Origin: Clitopilus passeckerianus
Lineage: Eukaryota; Basidiomycota; Agaricomycetes; Agaricales; Entolomataceae
Length of the DNA stretch: 64,000 nt
Assembly (NCBI GenBank): GCA_944990035.1
Contig: CALYLX010000153.1
Location: forward strand, 124,001-188,000
Reading direction: 5' to 3'
The number at the start of each line of letters is the position of its first letter. Position 1 is the stretch's first letter. The notes under the pieces are model-generated. The model saw only the letters and a list, made by a program, of their open reading frames with translations, made no database searches and was not told the DNA's origin. The translations under genes and the position numbers were made by a program. Shown here piece after piece: positions 11,436-21,864 of the stretch.

Positions 11436-12305
11436 TCAATTCCTTCCTTTACCCCAGAAGTGACGGTCTATGCCCTTGTGGTAGCGTTGTGGGCAGCTAA
11501 CCGGGTAATGGCCTGGGCCACGATGATGGCACAGACGACACACAAAACGAAAGCAATGACACTGTCGGTGTCTGCCTCCACAAATGTAGCATCTGAACCA
11601 TCTGGGTGGTGGTGGTCTGTTGGCAAGGTATCCGGTGCGCGGCGCCTTCTGGGACGATACTGTCGAGGGGGAAGGTTCACCAGCGTTGGTGAGTCGGACT
11701 CTGGTGGGCTTTCGAATGCGGAGAGGTATGGCGTTGGAGGGTTTGCCATTGGGATTGATGTTTTCCTTGTTGTCGTTCTGTTCTTTTTTGACGAAGGGGT
11801 TATGTTTTATTTTTGCGGCGGTGTGTAAATTGGTGACGGGAGGAAATGCTCGTAGGGTTCCGCAAACTTGACGTGCAGTGAGGATTGTGACTTCCTCTTC
11901 TTGACTTTCCTCAGGCCCCCAGGGATTGGAGGCAAGGGTTTCGAAGTCTGTCTCCTCTGGGTTGTTGAACCAGTTTTGTCGTTCGGGGAAGAATTCGTCG
12001 AGGAAAGCTGTTCCTCCAATAGCAAAGAAGAGGTCTGTGAGGGTCTCCTCCGTTTCTCGATCAACTTTGTCCAAAAGTTGATCAAGATCGTCAGTGGTTT
12101 TCGCAAATTGGTGGCGCAGACGAGCCACTTCGTTGCGAGTTTCGGTTCGTCGGTTTTGGTAGAGGGTTCCTTGTTCTCCCACAGCGGTGAGAGGGTTGTC
12201 GTTGCTGCTCCAGGCAGTATGCGTACGGAGCGCCGTAATAGCGGTATCGGATTTGAAGGTGTTGCGGATGATGGTGCGGTCGTAGGAAGAGGCATTTTGA
12301 GACAT
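11436..12305 (-). CDS. third ORF of the gypsy element, zinc-finger protein, 289 aa
   Basis: This uninterrupted ORF (MSQNASSYDRTIIRNTFKS) starts 29 bases after the pol stop. The N-terminal half is predicted helical and acidic (RLRHQFAKTTDDLDQLLDK, NNPEETDFETLASNPWGPEE). The middle is basic and Ser/Pro-rich (RIRKPTRVRL). The C-terminus holds RCYICGGRHRQCHCF and CRLCHHRGPGHYPVSC, two Cys/His clusters like diverged zinc knuckles. A frameshifted homologue occupies the same place in the left element (3042-3921), so the gene belongs to the element family. Its role is unknown. Candidates are an extra nucleocapsid-like or RNA-binding factor; I see no signal peptide or membrane segment that would suggest an envelope protein. 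Confidence 0.88.
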   Translation of the reverse strand: MSQNASSYDRTIIRNTFKSDTAITALRTHTAWSSNDNPLTAVGEQGTLYQNRRTETRNEVARLRHQFAKTTDDLDQLLDKVDRETEETLTDLFFAIGGTAFLDEFFPERQNWFNNPEETDFETLASNPWGPEESQEEEVTILTARQVCGTLRAFPPVTNLHTAAKIKHNPFVKKEQNDNKENINPNGKPSNAIPLRIRKPTRVRLTNAGEPSPSTVSSQKAPRTGYLANRPPPPRWFRCYICGGRHRQCHCFRFVCRLCHHRGPGHYPVSCPQRYHKGIDRHFWGKGRN

Positions 12306-12333
12306 TGTTATATAGTGGATGTGAGTGGGTTTG

Positions 12334-15300
12334 CTATGTGGTGTCAGGTGAGTTTCTTCCTCTTTTATACTCGGTGAGTATTTTCTTGGCGTTCCGCAGT
12401 TCCGACTCGGGCATCCATTCGTTGTCCGCTGATGGCCATCCCTTCCATTTTACGAGGTATCTGTGTCGCCCTTTGCCTTGTTTCTGATGGGCCACAATTG
12501 CTTCTATTTCGTATTCTTCTATTCCGTCGATTTCGTCAGGTGGCGGTTTAGAGAAGCTGGGTCCATGCGCTTTGGTGGAGATGTAACGGGTGAGAAGTGA
12601 CGCGTGAATCACCGGGTGGATCTTCCATCGTCTTGGCAGGTCGAGTTTATAGGTCAGGTGTCCTTTACCTCAAGTATCTTGAAGGGTCCTTCTCGTTTGG
12701 GTGCTAGTTTCTTGGAGATGTTTCCTTGATTGAGATTTGTGGCTTCTAACCACACCTTTTCTCCGACTTTGAATGGGGTGAACTGTCGTGTGATCTTCTC
12801 TGCCATGCGTTGCGCAGCAAGTGCATGTGCAGCATTTGCTTCATCGCGTGCTAGCAGAAGTTCCTTGATCCGTTTGTCAACTGCGGGAATTTTGCTAGTG
12901 GGAGCAACTGATGGGAGTGCAGGTGGTTCGTATCCCATCATTAGGTAGAATGGGGTTCGTTTGGTGACAGAGTGTGTTCGGCTGTTGTAGGAGAATTCTA
13001 GAGTGGTAATCCATTTGGACCAGGATTCGGGGTTCTGTGCACAGAAGATGCGGAGATAGGCATCAATCTCCTGATTGATCCTTTCTGTCGCACCATCGGT
13101 TTGTGGGTGGTAGGCGGTGCTCATGTTGAGCTTGATTCCAAGGAGTCGTCCCATTTCTTGGAAAACTTTAGAGGCGAATTGAGGTCCTCTGTCTGAAATT
13201 CCTTTGTCGGGAAGTCCAAAGCGACGGTAAACGTTGTCAATGTAGGCGTTTGCAGTTCCTGTGGCGTCGATTTTCTTTGTGCAAGGGATGAAAATTGCCC
13301 CCTTCGTAGCTCCATGGTCGACCACGGCCATAATGCTATCGAAACCATCACTCTCTGGGAGATCCGTGTGAAAATCGTACGTCACTAGCGAAAATGGCCT
13401 AGTGGTTTCGGATTTGATGGGCATTAATGGTGGAGCGGTGGGGTGGCGATTGATTTTCATTTGCTGGCACATTGCACAGCCCTGCACAAAGTTCTTGATG
13501 AACACTGACATCCCTGGCCACCAGTAGTCCTTCCGGACTTTTTCCAGTGTCCCAAATTGTCCAGGGTGTCCTGCGCTGGGTAGATCGTGATAACGTTGGA
13601 CTATCTTCCTTCGGAGGTCTTCGTCATCTGGTACCACACACTTGTCCTTGTAGTACAAGATGCCATCGTCAAATTTCCAGTCTTCCAGGTTTGATCGGAT
13701 TGGTGGGGTCCGTCTTCTTTGGCGGTGCGAATGGCGTCAACAATCAGTTTGTCATTGACCATCTTGTGTACAATTTCGTCCTTTAGTTCAATGTCAATTG
13801 AGCGAAGGAAGAGCTTGTCGGGGAGGAGAATGATGTCTTCGTTGTCGGTGTCTTCACCTGGGATGTGGTCTGGTCGTCGAGATAGTGCGTCAGATTGTAT
13901 CATCTTTGCACCAGGGGTGTGTACAAGTTTGATGTTAAACTGGGATAGCATCAAATTCCATCTTGCTTGTCGTCGGTTCAACTTCCGGGCTTCTCGGAAG
14001 TATGTGAGGTTTTGTGATCGGATAGAATCACAACTGAATGTTGGGATCCATGGAAGTAGTGTCGCCAGGTTTCTAATGCGCGGATAATGCCTAGAAGTTC
14101 TCGGTCGTAGATTTCATAGTTCCGTTCTGTTTCCGAGAACGATTTAGATATGAAACCACATGGGTGCCATGATCCGTTGGCGTCACGTTGTTGTAGGACT
14201 GCTCCTGTTGCATGTTTTGAGGCGTCGCTTTCCACCACAAATGGCTTCGTGGGATCAGGCATCAGCAACACAGGCGCTTCCAGGAATTTGTCTTTCAGGG
14301 TAGTGAAAGCTTTGTGACATTCATTGGTCCATTCCCATTTCTTGTCTTTCTTGGTGAGTTCGTTCAGCGGTTTGGCAATTTCCGCATATTTTCCGATGAA
14401 CCTGCGGTAAAAGTTTCCGAATCCTAGGAATGATCGGACTTCCTTTACTGTAGTTGGCGTAGGCCAGTCGCGCATCCCTGCAAGTTTGACAGGGTCCATG
14501 GAGATCTTGTTTGGTTCAATGATGAACCCAAGGTATTCCACTCTTGTGGTGTCAAATTGGCATTTCTCTGCTTTGAGGTAGAGATCGTTGTTTTGTAGTC
14601 TTTGTAAGACTCTGCGTGTGCGTTCTCGGTGTTTTTCTGGATCGTTGGAGAAGATGAGGATGTCGTCCATGTAGATGATGACCCATCCTTCGTCTATCAT
14701 GTCTCGGAAAAGGTGGTTCATCATTGCTTGGAAGGTACCGGGTGAGTTCATTAGTCCAAAGAACATCACCATTGGTTCAAATAACCTCGGTTGGTCTTGA
14801 ACGCTGCTTTCCATTGGTCACCATCTTTGATGCGGATGTTGTGATATCCCCATCGAATGTCGAGTTTGGTGAAGACAGTTGCTCCTTTGAGTTTATCGAT
14901 GAGTTCGCTAGCCAGCGGTAAGGGGTAAGCGTTAGGTATTGTTCCTTCGTTGAGTCGTCGGTAATCCTGACATGGTCTCAGGGCTTCCGAGTCTTTCTTT
15001 GCAACAAAGAAGAACGGAGATGCTTGTGGGGAGTTGGATTCTCGGATGTATCCTTTGGCTAGATTTTCCTTGAGAAACTCGTCGAGTTTTTCTTGCTCTA
15101 AGGGGCTGAGCGGATAGACCTTGCAGTCTTTTGGCACGAAATCTGTCTTCAGATCTATGGCGTGATCCCAGGGTCGGCTTGGTGGGAATCGTTCAGATGC
15201 TGCTTTCTCAAAGACTTTTCTGTAGTCTTGAAGATAGTCGGGGATGATTTCGTCAAGGGATTTCTTTGGTTCCTTATCTTCTCGTTTATGTTCCAGAGCT

Positions 15301-16050
15301 TGCGAAATTGATGTTTTCGCACGTATCCACACCTGCTGTGTGTGGTGTCTGGTTGCTGGATGGTGTGTTACCACCGTCTGTCGTATTGTGGTAGTTGGCC
15401 TGATTGGCCCGTACACAAGGTAATCCTTTGTGTGTTCCTGCGTAAGTGGGGTTCCTCCTTGGTGAATATTCCGACTGCCGGTTCGTTCTGGCAGTATGCG
15501 ATGAGAAAATCTTCATTGATCTCTTCTCCGTCTTCGACTATTCGGAAATAGTCGCTAAGTCCTTCTGATTTTCCGGGATTCTCTTCGGAACAATCAGGTG
15601 CTGGGGTAGGTGGCGTGTTTTCCTCTAGTAGTTGTTCTCGGATGGCTCTCATCCGCTTGATGTCTACTGCTCGCATCAATGTTTGCGACAGTCGTTGGGT
15701 AATGCGTGATTCGTCGATTTCGAGTGTGCCGTCGCTCCACGATATGATTGGATCTACCCGTTTTAGCCAGGGTAATCCAAAAATCAGGTGGTCTTTCCCG
15801 AGTCCAGTGACAAAACATCTTTCCTTGATGATGGCTGTCCCTATCTTGGCAATAACCCAGGTAAAGTGGGTAATAGTTCCTTGTTTGTTCAGGGTGCCAT
15901 CAACGTTTCGTGCTGTAATCGGTTGTCGGAGTGGGAGTAGTGGGAGGTGATGTGTCTTGGCGAAGACGGAGTCGATAAATGACCCTTGCGCTCCAGAGTC
16001 AATGAGAGCTTTTGTGCCGGCGATTGTTGTATTTCCATCTAGGGGTCTTG
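12334..16050 (-). pseudogene. gypsy pol (protease, RT, RNase H, integrase, chromodomain) with several frame breaks
   Basis: Reading right to left, the frames give an aspartic protease (ALIDSGAQGSFIDSVF), reverse transcriptase ([13 protein letters not shown]), RNase H ([18 protein letters not shown]), integrase with zinc region (GHPGQFGTLEKVRKDYWWPG, CAMCQQMK) and DDE core ([26 protein letters not shown]), then a chromodomain (YEIEAIVAHQKQGKGRHRYL). Frame changes fall near 16048, 15458, 14785, 14011, 13705 and 12660. Each is accounted for by one missing base relative to the neighbouring element. As written the gene cannot make a full polyprotein. Every motif is otherwise intact, so recent mutation or uncorrected sequencing deletions are both possible. 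Confidence 0.9.
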
Positions 16051-17215
16051 TAGAGAGATTGGGATACGCATAGATTCAGCATAAAAATCAGTAGCTACAA
16101 GTACACTGGAAATATCAATCGGGCGAGAAGTACTGACGTCGGCTTTGCAGTCTTCCTCTTTAAAACCCTCAGCCTCTGCTTCAGTGTAGAATTCAGCGGC
16201 TTCTTCTTGGGGCATGTCAGCTAGGACTGCTCTGACATATTTGATCAACTCGGCTCCCTTCTCAGGTTTCTTGTGGAATCGGCTGTCGTTGTTGCTAGGG
16301 TAGGTTCTTCCAAAATTCTTCCTTTGAAGACATTGTTGGATCGTGTGACCTTTCTTGGAGCAATAGTAGCACAAGTTGTTCTTCTTGTGATGTTCTCTTT
16401 CCTCCTGGGTGAGGCGGCGTTTGGGTGGATCAGTGGTGAAACGATCAACATCCATAGCCATTGGGTCTCGGGCTCCAGTAGGTGTTTTGTAAGCACCTTT
16501 GACCATATCAGATGTCTTGATGATACGGGTATGTCCCATGATTGTCTTGGCACGTCGCCAGTTGTTGTCAAACTGGACGGCTTTCTTGACCCAATCGTCG
16601 AATGTGGTAGGAGGGAATCGGAAAAGAGAATTTTCTCTCGGAGTTTGGGGGTAAGTCCTTCCATGAAGATCTCAATCTTTGCAGTGTCACCGCTGAGATC
16701 AGTTCGTGCAAGAATATTCTTGAAGACGGTGACAAATTCGTCAGCTGTCCCATCCTGTCGTAAGGCTTTGAGTTGGAGGAGTGCGGCAGCTTTGTCGTCG
16801 GTAGGGAAAAGGCTTCTTTGAATTGGTTGATAAATTCAGCGTAGGTGGCTTTCCTTTCAGCTGCTGAATATTTATCGTGAAATTCTAATCCCCATGCTGC
16901 TGCAGTTCCTTCTTTGAGGAAGGATAGGGCGATGCGAATCTTCTTGTCATCTTCGAGTTGGTTGAGGTTGTTTAGGATGAGGTAGTCTTCAAGTTCCTGA
17001 ATGAACTTTCTGGTCTTGGATCGGTCTCCGGAGAACGTTTGGGGTTTGGCTCCAATGTCCTTCTTGTTGTTGTTGTCTTGTGACATTTCGTAGTCGAAAT
17101 CGAAGTCGGTCTCTGGTTCAATTGTTTCTGCACTGGGGCGCTCCTCTGGCTCAGCTGTGGGGCTCTCCTCTAGCTGTTGTTGTACTTGGTGTTCTTCTTC
17201 TTCCTCTTCGGGCAA
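16046..17215 (-). pseudogene. gypsy gag (capsid and zinc knuckle) with two frame breaks
   Basis: The capsid part begins around MSQDNNNKKDIGAKPQTF and continues GDRSKTRKFIQELEDYLIL. The frame is lost near 16805 and again near 16623, each fixed by one added base in a C or T run. The nucleocapsid part carries a classical zinc knuckle, CYYCSKKGHTIQQC (CX2CX4HX4C). The true start is uncertain: the same frame stays open upstream to about 17655 without an ATG. Confidence 0.85.
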
Positions 17216-17670
17216 GACAGAAGCGCTGGTAGACGGGACTAGTGATGGGTTCCTGGATATTGCTGTGGGTAATGGTGCGAAGCGTCGCTGTTCCTCCTCG
17301 TCTACTTCAATGTCGTGTTCTCGTTGAGCTCGGACAATAGCAGGGGTCTTATGAGGTCGTTCAGGGGTAGGGAAGTCTAGAGCGTGGAAGTGTCTGCTTT
17401 CAACGGCAACGGTGGTGAATGTGAATTTGCCAAGGGAGAGAGAGGCGTAGCACCAGCGGTTATTGTTGTGATTAAAACCGCAGTAGCTTCCGTTGGTGAA
17501 CTTGTAGACGTTGTTGGTTCCTTCTACTAGAGTGGTATTTCGTGGCGGGTGGTCTGCCCTGTGTACGACCGTGGTGACTGAGTGGTAGCCGCAACGGCAA
17601 TCGGCCTGTTGCGTGCTTCTGCTGTGTTGTCGTGGGGTGGGCCTGCGCTAACAATGAGCGGGCCTTCTGA

Positions 17671-17681
17671 ACAGCTTGACC
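17671..17681 (-). promoter_or_regulatory. probable primer-binding site, self-priming type
   Basis: Four bases inside the 5' LTR, the minus strand reads AGGTCAAGCTG. Its complement CAGCTTGACCT occurs in the LTR, about 33 bases after the TATA box (17854-17864). An 11-base match between the RNA 5' end and the primer site is the arrangement known for Tf1 of fission yeast. Confidence 0.65.
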
Positions 17682-17684
17682 TTT

Positions 17685-18149
17685 TGTTAAGGCAGAGCCT
17701 AACAACTTAGGTAATACTGTTTACGCTCGATGTCTTTGATAAACAAAGACAGAGATTTGTCAGCAGCTGCGGCTGTACTGACGACCTGGTGAGATTGACG
17801 AAGCAAGGGACTTAAAGGCGAAATAGAGAACTAAGCAGTTAGGTAGATTGCCTAGGTCAAGCTGAGGAGCCTTGACCAAATGGTACAGGTTTATATACCT
17901 ATCTAGTAGTTCTAAATATAGCACATGCGCAGCATGCTGAGTAAGTAATGAGTCATGCGCAGCATGATGAGTAAGTACATGAGTCAGAAAGAGTCAGATA
18001 AGGTATAAGTCTCTCACGATCGTGAGAGATGCGGAGTAAGCATGGAAAAAGATGAAAAATGCGCAGTGATGCGCAGCATATGTGAGTAATCGTGCATAGG
18101 TAAGCGGGCCGGGGTATGTAAGGAGAAACATGTAAGCAAAATCATAACA
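17685..18149 (-). repeat. 5' LTR of the right gypsy element (465 bp)
   Basis: I found no difference from the copy at 10938-11402. In element orientation it has TATATAAA (17897-17890) and CAGCTTGACCT (17864-17854), the likely core promoter and transcript start. It ends 18 bases before the start codon of the next plus-strand gene. Confidence 0.95.
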
Positions 18150-18154
18150 GATGG
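18150..18154. repeat. target-site duplication GATGG (right copy)
   Basis: Matches 10933-10937. It also supplies the ATG of a six-codon upstream ORF (18151-18171) whose stop overlaps the next gene's start codon. Confidence 0.95.
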
Positions 18155-18167
18155 CGTTGCTCGCACA

Positions 18168-19346
18168 ATGAGTCCCCGCATCGAAGACATTGCCGTCGCC
18201 ACTAGAATTGATTGCTACACGAAACAGCACAACCCTGGTGCAGCCGGACAGTGGCTACATAGCATCGATACTGTGAGCAGAACGGAATTTTGTATACAAC
18301 ATTCGCGATTGCTGATGACCACCAGGGCGAATCTACCTTCGCAGACTCTTTGTCAGTCCGAAGAGACGGAGCAACGCCGTTCTGGCGTCTGGTAGAGTTT
18401 GACGGGTCTCGTCAGATATTTCAGGACGCGGTATTTCGTATCGCAGGTCGGCTACGAGATAAAAAACTGTTTCCGTTCGAGGATAAGGACTTGTGAGATT
18501 CAAGCATGTTGACGGCTAATACATTGTAACTGACTGGGAATAACAGGGGCTCCCTTCGCAAGCGAATACGTTACGTTCACCAGCAAGCCGAGGTGGAAGG
18601 ATGTGGTGCACTCACTTACTTGCAAGCATACCGTGCTCAGGACGTCATTCGCCTATTGTTCGAGCAAGACCTACCCCAGGGTTCTCTTGTCATCGACCAC
18701 CGAAGCACTGGGTGCGTTTACATGAGAGCAGCGAATCCATTTCTGACACATCAGAAATGGAATACCACGGGCAAAGTCGAACCCTTGAACAACGAACAGG
18801 ATCCTCAAGGTATTCTTGGGGAGAACGCGTCCAAGGCCGGTTATGTGTATACGAAAGATAATGTTGTTTCGTGCTTTACTGCTGCAGATTCGGATGATGC
18901 ATGCTATCGGTGCGTACCTTCAGATTATGGGTCTCCGGCTCAGCACCTGATTCGATTTGTGTGACCTAGGGAAGTGTCACCTATGTACATCTCAAGGGGG
19001 GACGTTGTCGAACTGTGGGTTACCTTTGAAGCGGCGGACATGGGTGATGGATGCTTCGGGCTTGGCATGAGATTGAAGGCCATAGTGGTACTCGAAAAGG
19101 TCACGGAAGTGAGTATTTCTTTTTGTATCGAAAGCTCGGGTTCTCACTTCACAGGCGTACACACCTATCTCGGTGCCACGAGCAATCCCAGCACCTCTCT
19201 CGTATGACAGACGCAGGCAGGTGGCCAAGCAAGCACTAACATTGCGACGAGTTAAAAAATGGGTTGCGATTGAAGCAGCTCGCTCGGTGGGAGATGGAAT
19301 ACAATTGTTACTTGCCCTGACACCTCAGGGATTCAAATTATATTAG
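18168..19346 (+). CDS. hypothetical protein, 321 aa, five exons (gene D), paralogue of gene C
   Basis: Exons 18168-18272, 18326-18492, 18547-18909, 18970-19108 and 19155-19346 total 966 bases in one frame. The start ATG is the first in frame after the LTR; the leader and promoter have been moved away by the insertion. The protein has DGSRQIFQDAVFRIAGRLRD in its first half and MYISRGDVVELWVTFEA followed by MRLKAIVVLEKVTE near the end, the same block and spacing as gene C (9535-10801). The C-terminus is basic (RRRQVAKQALTLRRVKKW). I do not know a function. The 18-base leader left by the retrotransposon makes normal expression doubtful. Confidence 0.78.
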
Positions 19347-19391
19347 GATACATAGAATACTCGATGTTTGTATAAAGAAGAGGTCTGGTAT

Positions 19392-20336
19392 TCAATCCTC
19401 GTCTCTAACGTCTAAGAATTCTCGAGGACCCTCTCCCCTTGGATGGAGGACACGACAGTCGCCACTAAAACTCATTAAATACGTATCTTGTAAAATTGGG
19501 TCGTAAACGTCATGAAAACTATGACGCCACAACACCTGCTTCGTGGTTTTGGCGTTTAACACATGGACTGCATCCAAACAGGCTTCTTCGCACAGCTCGT
19601 CGAAGTCCGCCATACTTGAACCCACTGTAAAGCCTTGGAGTTGGCGCCTAGCGTTGGTACGTTGCTTGTCGAATGAGATAGTTCGACGGTTGCCCATCAA
19701 ACGGGGAAATGCACAGTAAATTGAACGGGTGTTAAAGAACGTCATCTGGCAAGTGTGGTCGACGTTGAAAAGAACTTGGACGATATCCTCTTCTCTTCCA
19801 TGACCGAAGGCTAAGGATACGATTCGGCCGTTCTCCTGCAACGAGGGTGAAACAATGGTAGCCCGGAAAAGGATGCAACATACCGGTCTCCAGAAGTACG
19901 CAACTCTGAAAGCTTCTCCATGAGGTTTCTGCCTCGACAAAGTCATGAAAGAAGGTACGAAATGGAAGGCAGCGCGGGTGGTTCTTTGCCCTACCCAATA
20001 GTAACCCAGACGATCCAATTCGTACGCCCAAAAACGTAGAGAAGAGTATGGCACCGCTACATTGAGATCGTCTACGAGGGTGCCTTGATGGATAACTTGC
20101 GCACTAGCTGAGGCAAATATCATCGACTCGGTCTTCTTCAAGCAACGTTTGAACCTCAAACGGTCTGCTGGCTCTGAGAAGAAGCGCTTGTACACTCTAC
20201 GGACGCGTGCCCGAATATGATATAGTATGATGACGCGGAGTGCCTTGACCGTGTTGGCCAGGTTGACTAAATCAAAGAGGGAGAGGAGTAGGAGGATAAT
20301 TTGCTGTATTTCCGGCGGCAAAGAAAGGATCCTCAT
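19392..20336 (-). CDS. F-box-like protein, about 298 aa
   Basis: The start chosen (20336) gives MRILSLPPEIQQIILLLL, a typical F-box opening, followed by SLFDLVNLANTVKALRVIIL. Such proteins recruit substrates to SCF ubiquitin ligases through Skp1. The frame is also open 30 codons further up (20426). A likely 48-base intron with GTATGT and TTGCAG lies at 19883-19836; it is in frame, so the ORF stays open whether or not it is removed. The rest has no repeats I recognise. It ends GDCRVLHPRGEGPREFLD. It follows two small related genes on the same strand. Confidence 0.72.
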   Translation of the reverse strand: MRILSLPPEIQQIILLLLSLFDLVNLANTVKALRVIILYHIRARVRRVYKRFFSEPADRLRFKRCLKKTESMIFASASAQVIHQGTLVDDLNVAVPYSSLRFWAYELDRLGYYWVGQRTTRAAFHFVPSFMTLSRQKPHGEAFRVAYFWRPVCCILFRATIVSPSLQENGRIVSLAFGHGREEDIVQVLFNVDHTCQMTFFNTRSIYCAFPRLMGNRRTISFDKQRTNARRQLQGFTVGSSMADFDELCEEACLDAVHVLNAKTTKQVLWRHSFHDVYDPILQDTYLMSFSGDCRVLHPRGEGPREFLDVRDED

Positions 20337-20526
20337 GGCGAACAATACCGGTTTCCAATCATGATAATTAGCTGAACCTATATTGATTGACCTCTGAGAC
20401 ACGAAGGTACATATGACCTCATTCATTCATCGCAGATCTGGGGAAGAGAACACGACGTTTGCAGATCGGTGGAGCTGAGGAAAATGCTCGATAAGCTGGT
20501 TTCACCTTTACCTTGAATTGAACGAC

Positions 20527-21081
20527 TTACTTCATTACCAATCGCTTGGCGAGCTCAAAATCTTCGACTGTGTGGTGCATGTCAAGGACTTCACGGGACT
20601 TGTCAAGCCTAAGCACCAACAGGTTACCATACCACCCAGGGCCCTCATCACAGTGTAAGCAGCGGTGGTATTGATTGAGCGCCTCTGAAAGACGACCGTT
20701 TTGGCTCTCCCAAGCAATGGCATACAGGAAAGAACGAGACTCGAAGGCAGGTGACCTGTCTCCTAAAATAGTTGTGCGCTGGGCAAGCCGTGAAATGCGA
20801 GATGACCGGAAATCGAGCGCAACCCAATCTTCCACGATGTAGTCCTCCAAATACAGAGATAAACCGGGAAGGGGAGACGCGGGCCGCTGGTACACAGGAA
20901 CGACCATAGGTCCATTGGCATTCACTCCGAAGTAGATTCCGCGCTTGAAGCCACGCTGAATGTTTGGCGTCAGGATTGTTGACAAAGCAAGACAGGGGAT
21001 ACACACCGACGCATTGGACCGACCTAACTTGCCTACCTTCTTAATGATGTCGGTATTGTCCGGATACAGATCTGAAAGCAT
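20527..21081 (-). CDS. hypothetical protein, about 184 aa (gene G)
   Basis: The ORF starts at ATG 21081 (MLSDLYPDNTDIIKKVG); an upstream exon is possible because CTTTCAG follows that ATG directly. Two blocks, YFGVNANGPMVVPVYQRPAS and WYGNLLVLRLDKSREVLD, match the order and spacing of YFGTRCTRPHVVPLPCPS and HYGPVLVLRYLRS in the neighbour at 21175-21864, so the two look like tandem paralogues. I recognise this type from agaricomycete genomes but know no function. Confidence 0.6.
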   Translation of the reverse strand: MLSDLYPDNTDIIKKVGKLGRSNASVCIPCLALSTILTPNIQRGFKRGIYFGVNANGPMVVPVYQRPASPLPGLSLYLEDYIVEDWVALDFRSSRISRLAQRTTILGDRSPAFESRSFLYAIAWESQNGRLSEALNQYHRCLHCDEGPGWYGNLLVLRLDKSREVLDMHHTVEDFELAKRLVMK

Positions 21082-21174
21082 AGGAATAGTTGGATTCAAA
21101 GACAGATTTCATTTGCGACCAAGGCGAAATTCATGTAAATATACCCAGTTCTGTTTCACATTGGGAGCCTGTAT

Positions 21175-21864
21175 CTAGTCCGGACCGTCGGATGACTTAT
21201 CAGTCTCGTCATCGGTGAGCACGTCTCCATCGCCTGTTTCGGAAGAAGACGTCCAGTCGGCCCATGAATCGTAGTCCTCTTCATCTGGTGGAAGCGTTCG
21301 TCGAGCCTCCCGAAGTGTACTGTAAGTGGCCCTATTCAGACGTGAGCAAAAATGCGGGGGTTGCGAGCAGGACGGGCCACCAACGTTAAAAGGAGCCTCA
21401 TGCCTAAGTTGATATGCTCTTCGCGAAAATCTTGCAAGCATTCTGAACGGAGGTATCGCAAAACAAGGACTGGCCCATAATGAATTGTGGACACGCCATT
21501 CTGGATATCTGCTACCAAATTGTTCACAAGCAGATTGGGCCGGAGGTACTGCCTCTCAATAAAAACTGCGTATCGAGAGGGGCGTGCTTGATCATCAGAT
21601 GGTGGAATGAGCCAATGTAAGTAACGATCTGAGTCCGGGAAGAAACCCCAAGCAGACAGATCGCAGGACTTCCAATGGAAATGGCCGTCTTCTGAAGGGC
21701 ACGGCAGAGGAACGACGTGAGGACGAGTGCAGCGAGTACCAAAGTACAACGAGTCGACCGTACTCTGTCAAGGGTTAAGACTTATGTTAATATGAAGGGA
21801 CAATACCCACCAAAGGCGAATCTCGTATGGCTTGAATACACTCCGAAACTTGCAAGTCATCCAT
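21175..21864 (-). CDS. hypothetical protein, 196 aa, three exons (gene F)
   Basis: Exons 21864-21811, 21764-21385 and 21331-21175 total 591 bases in frame. It starts MDDLQVSECIQAIRDSPL and contains WLIPPSDDQARPSRYAVFIE and VSTIHYGPVLVLRYLRS. The tail is acidic (DEEDYDSWADW, DDETDKSSDGPD). The second intron uses the less usual donor GTTGGT, so the C-terminal join is less certain than the rest. It is the likely paralogue of the gene at 20527-21081. Confidence 0.65.

Larger units (their letters stand above)
10938..18149 (-). mobile_element. complete Ty3/gypsy (Tf1/sushi-like) retrotransposon with identical LTRs
   Basis: This 7212-base element reads right to left: 5' LTR 17685-18149, primer site about 17671-17681, gag region, protease-RT-RNase H-integrase-chromodomain, third ORF, purine tract 11403-11415 and 3' LTR 10938-11402. 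It is flanked by GATGG duplications. By eye the two 465-base LTRs show no difference, so insertion is recent. Despite that, gag-pol has at least eight single-base frame breaks. Confidence 0.96.

Noticed and set aside
20336..20426. Longer N-terminus for the F-box-like gene
   Set aside because: The extra 30 codons lack conservation features, and the F-box opening MRILSLPPEI gives a better start; the longer form is not excluded.
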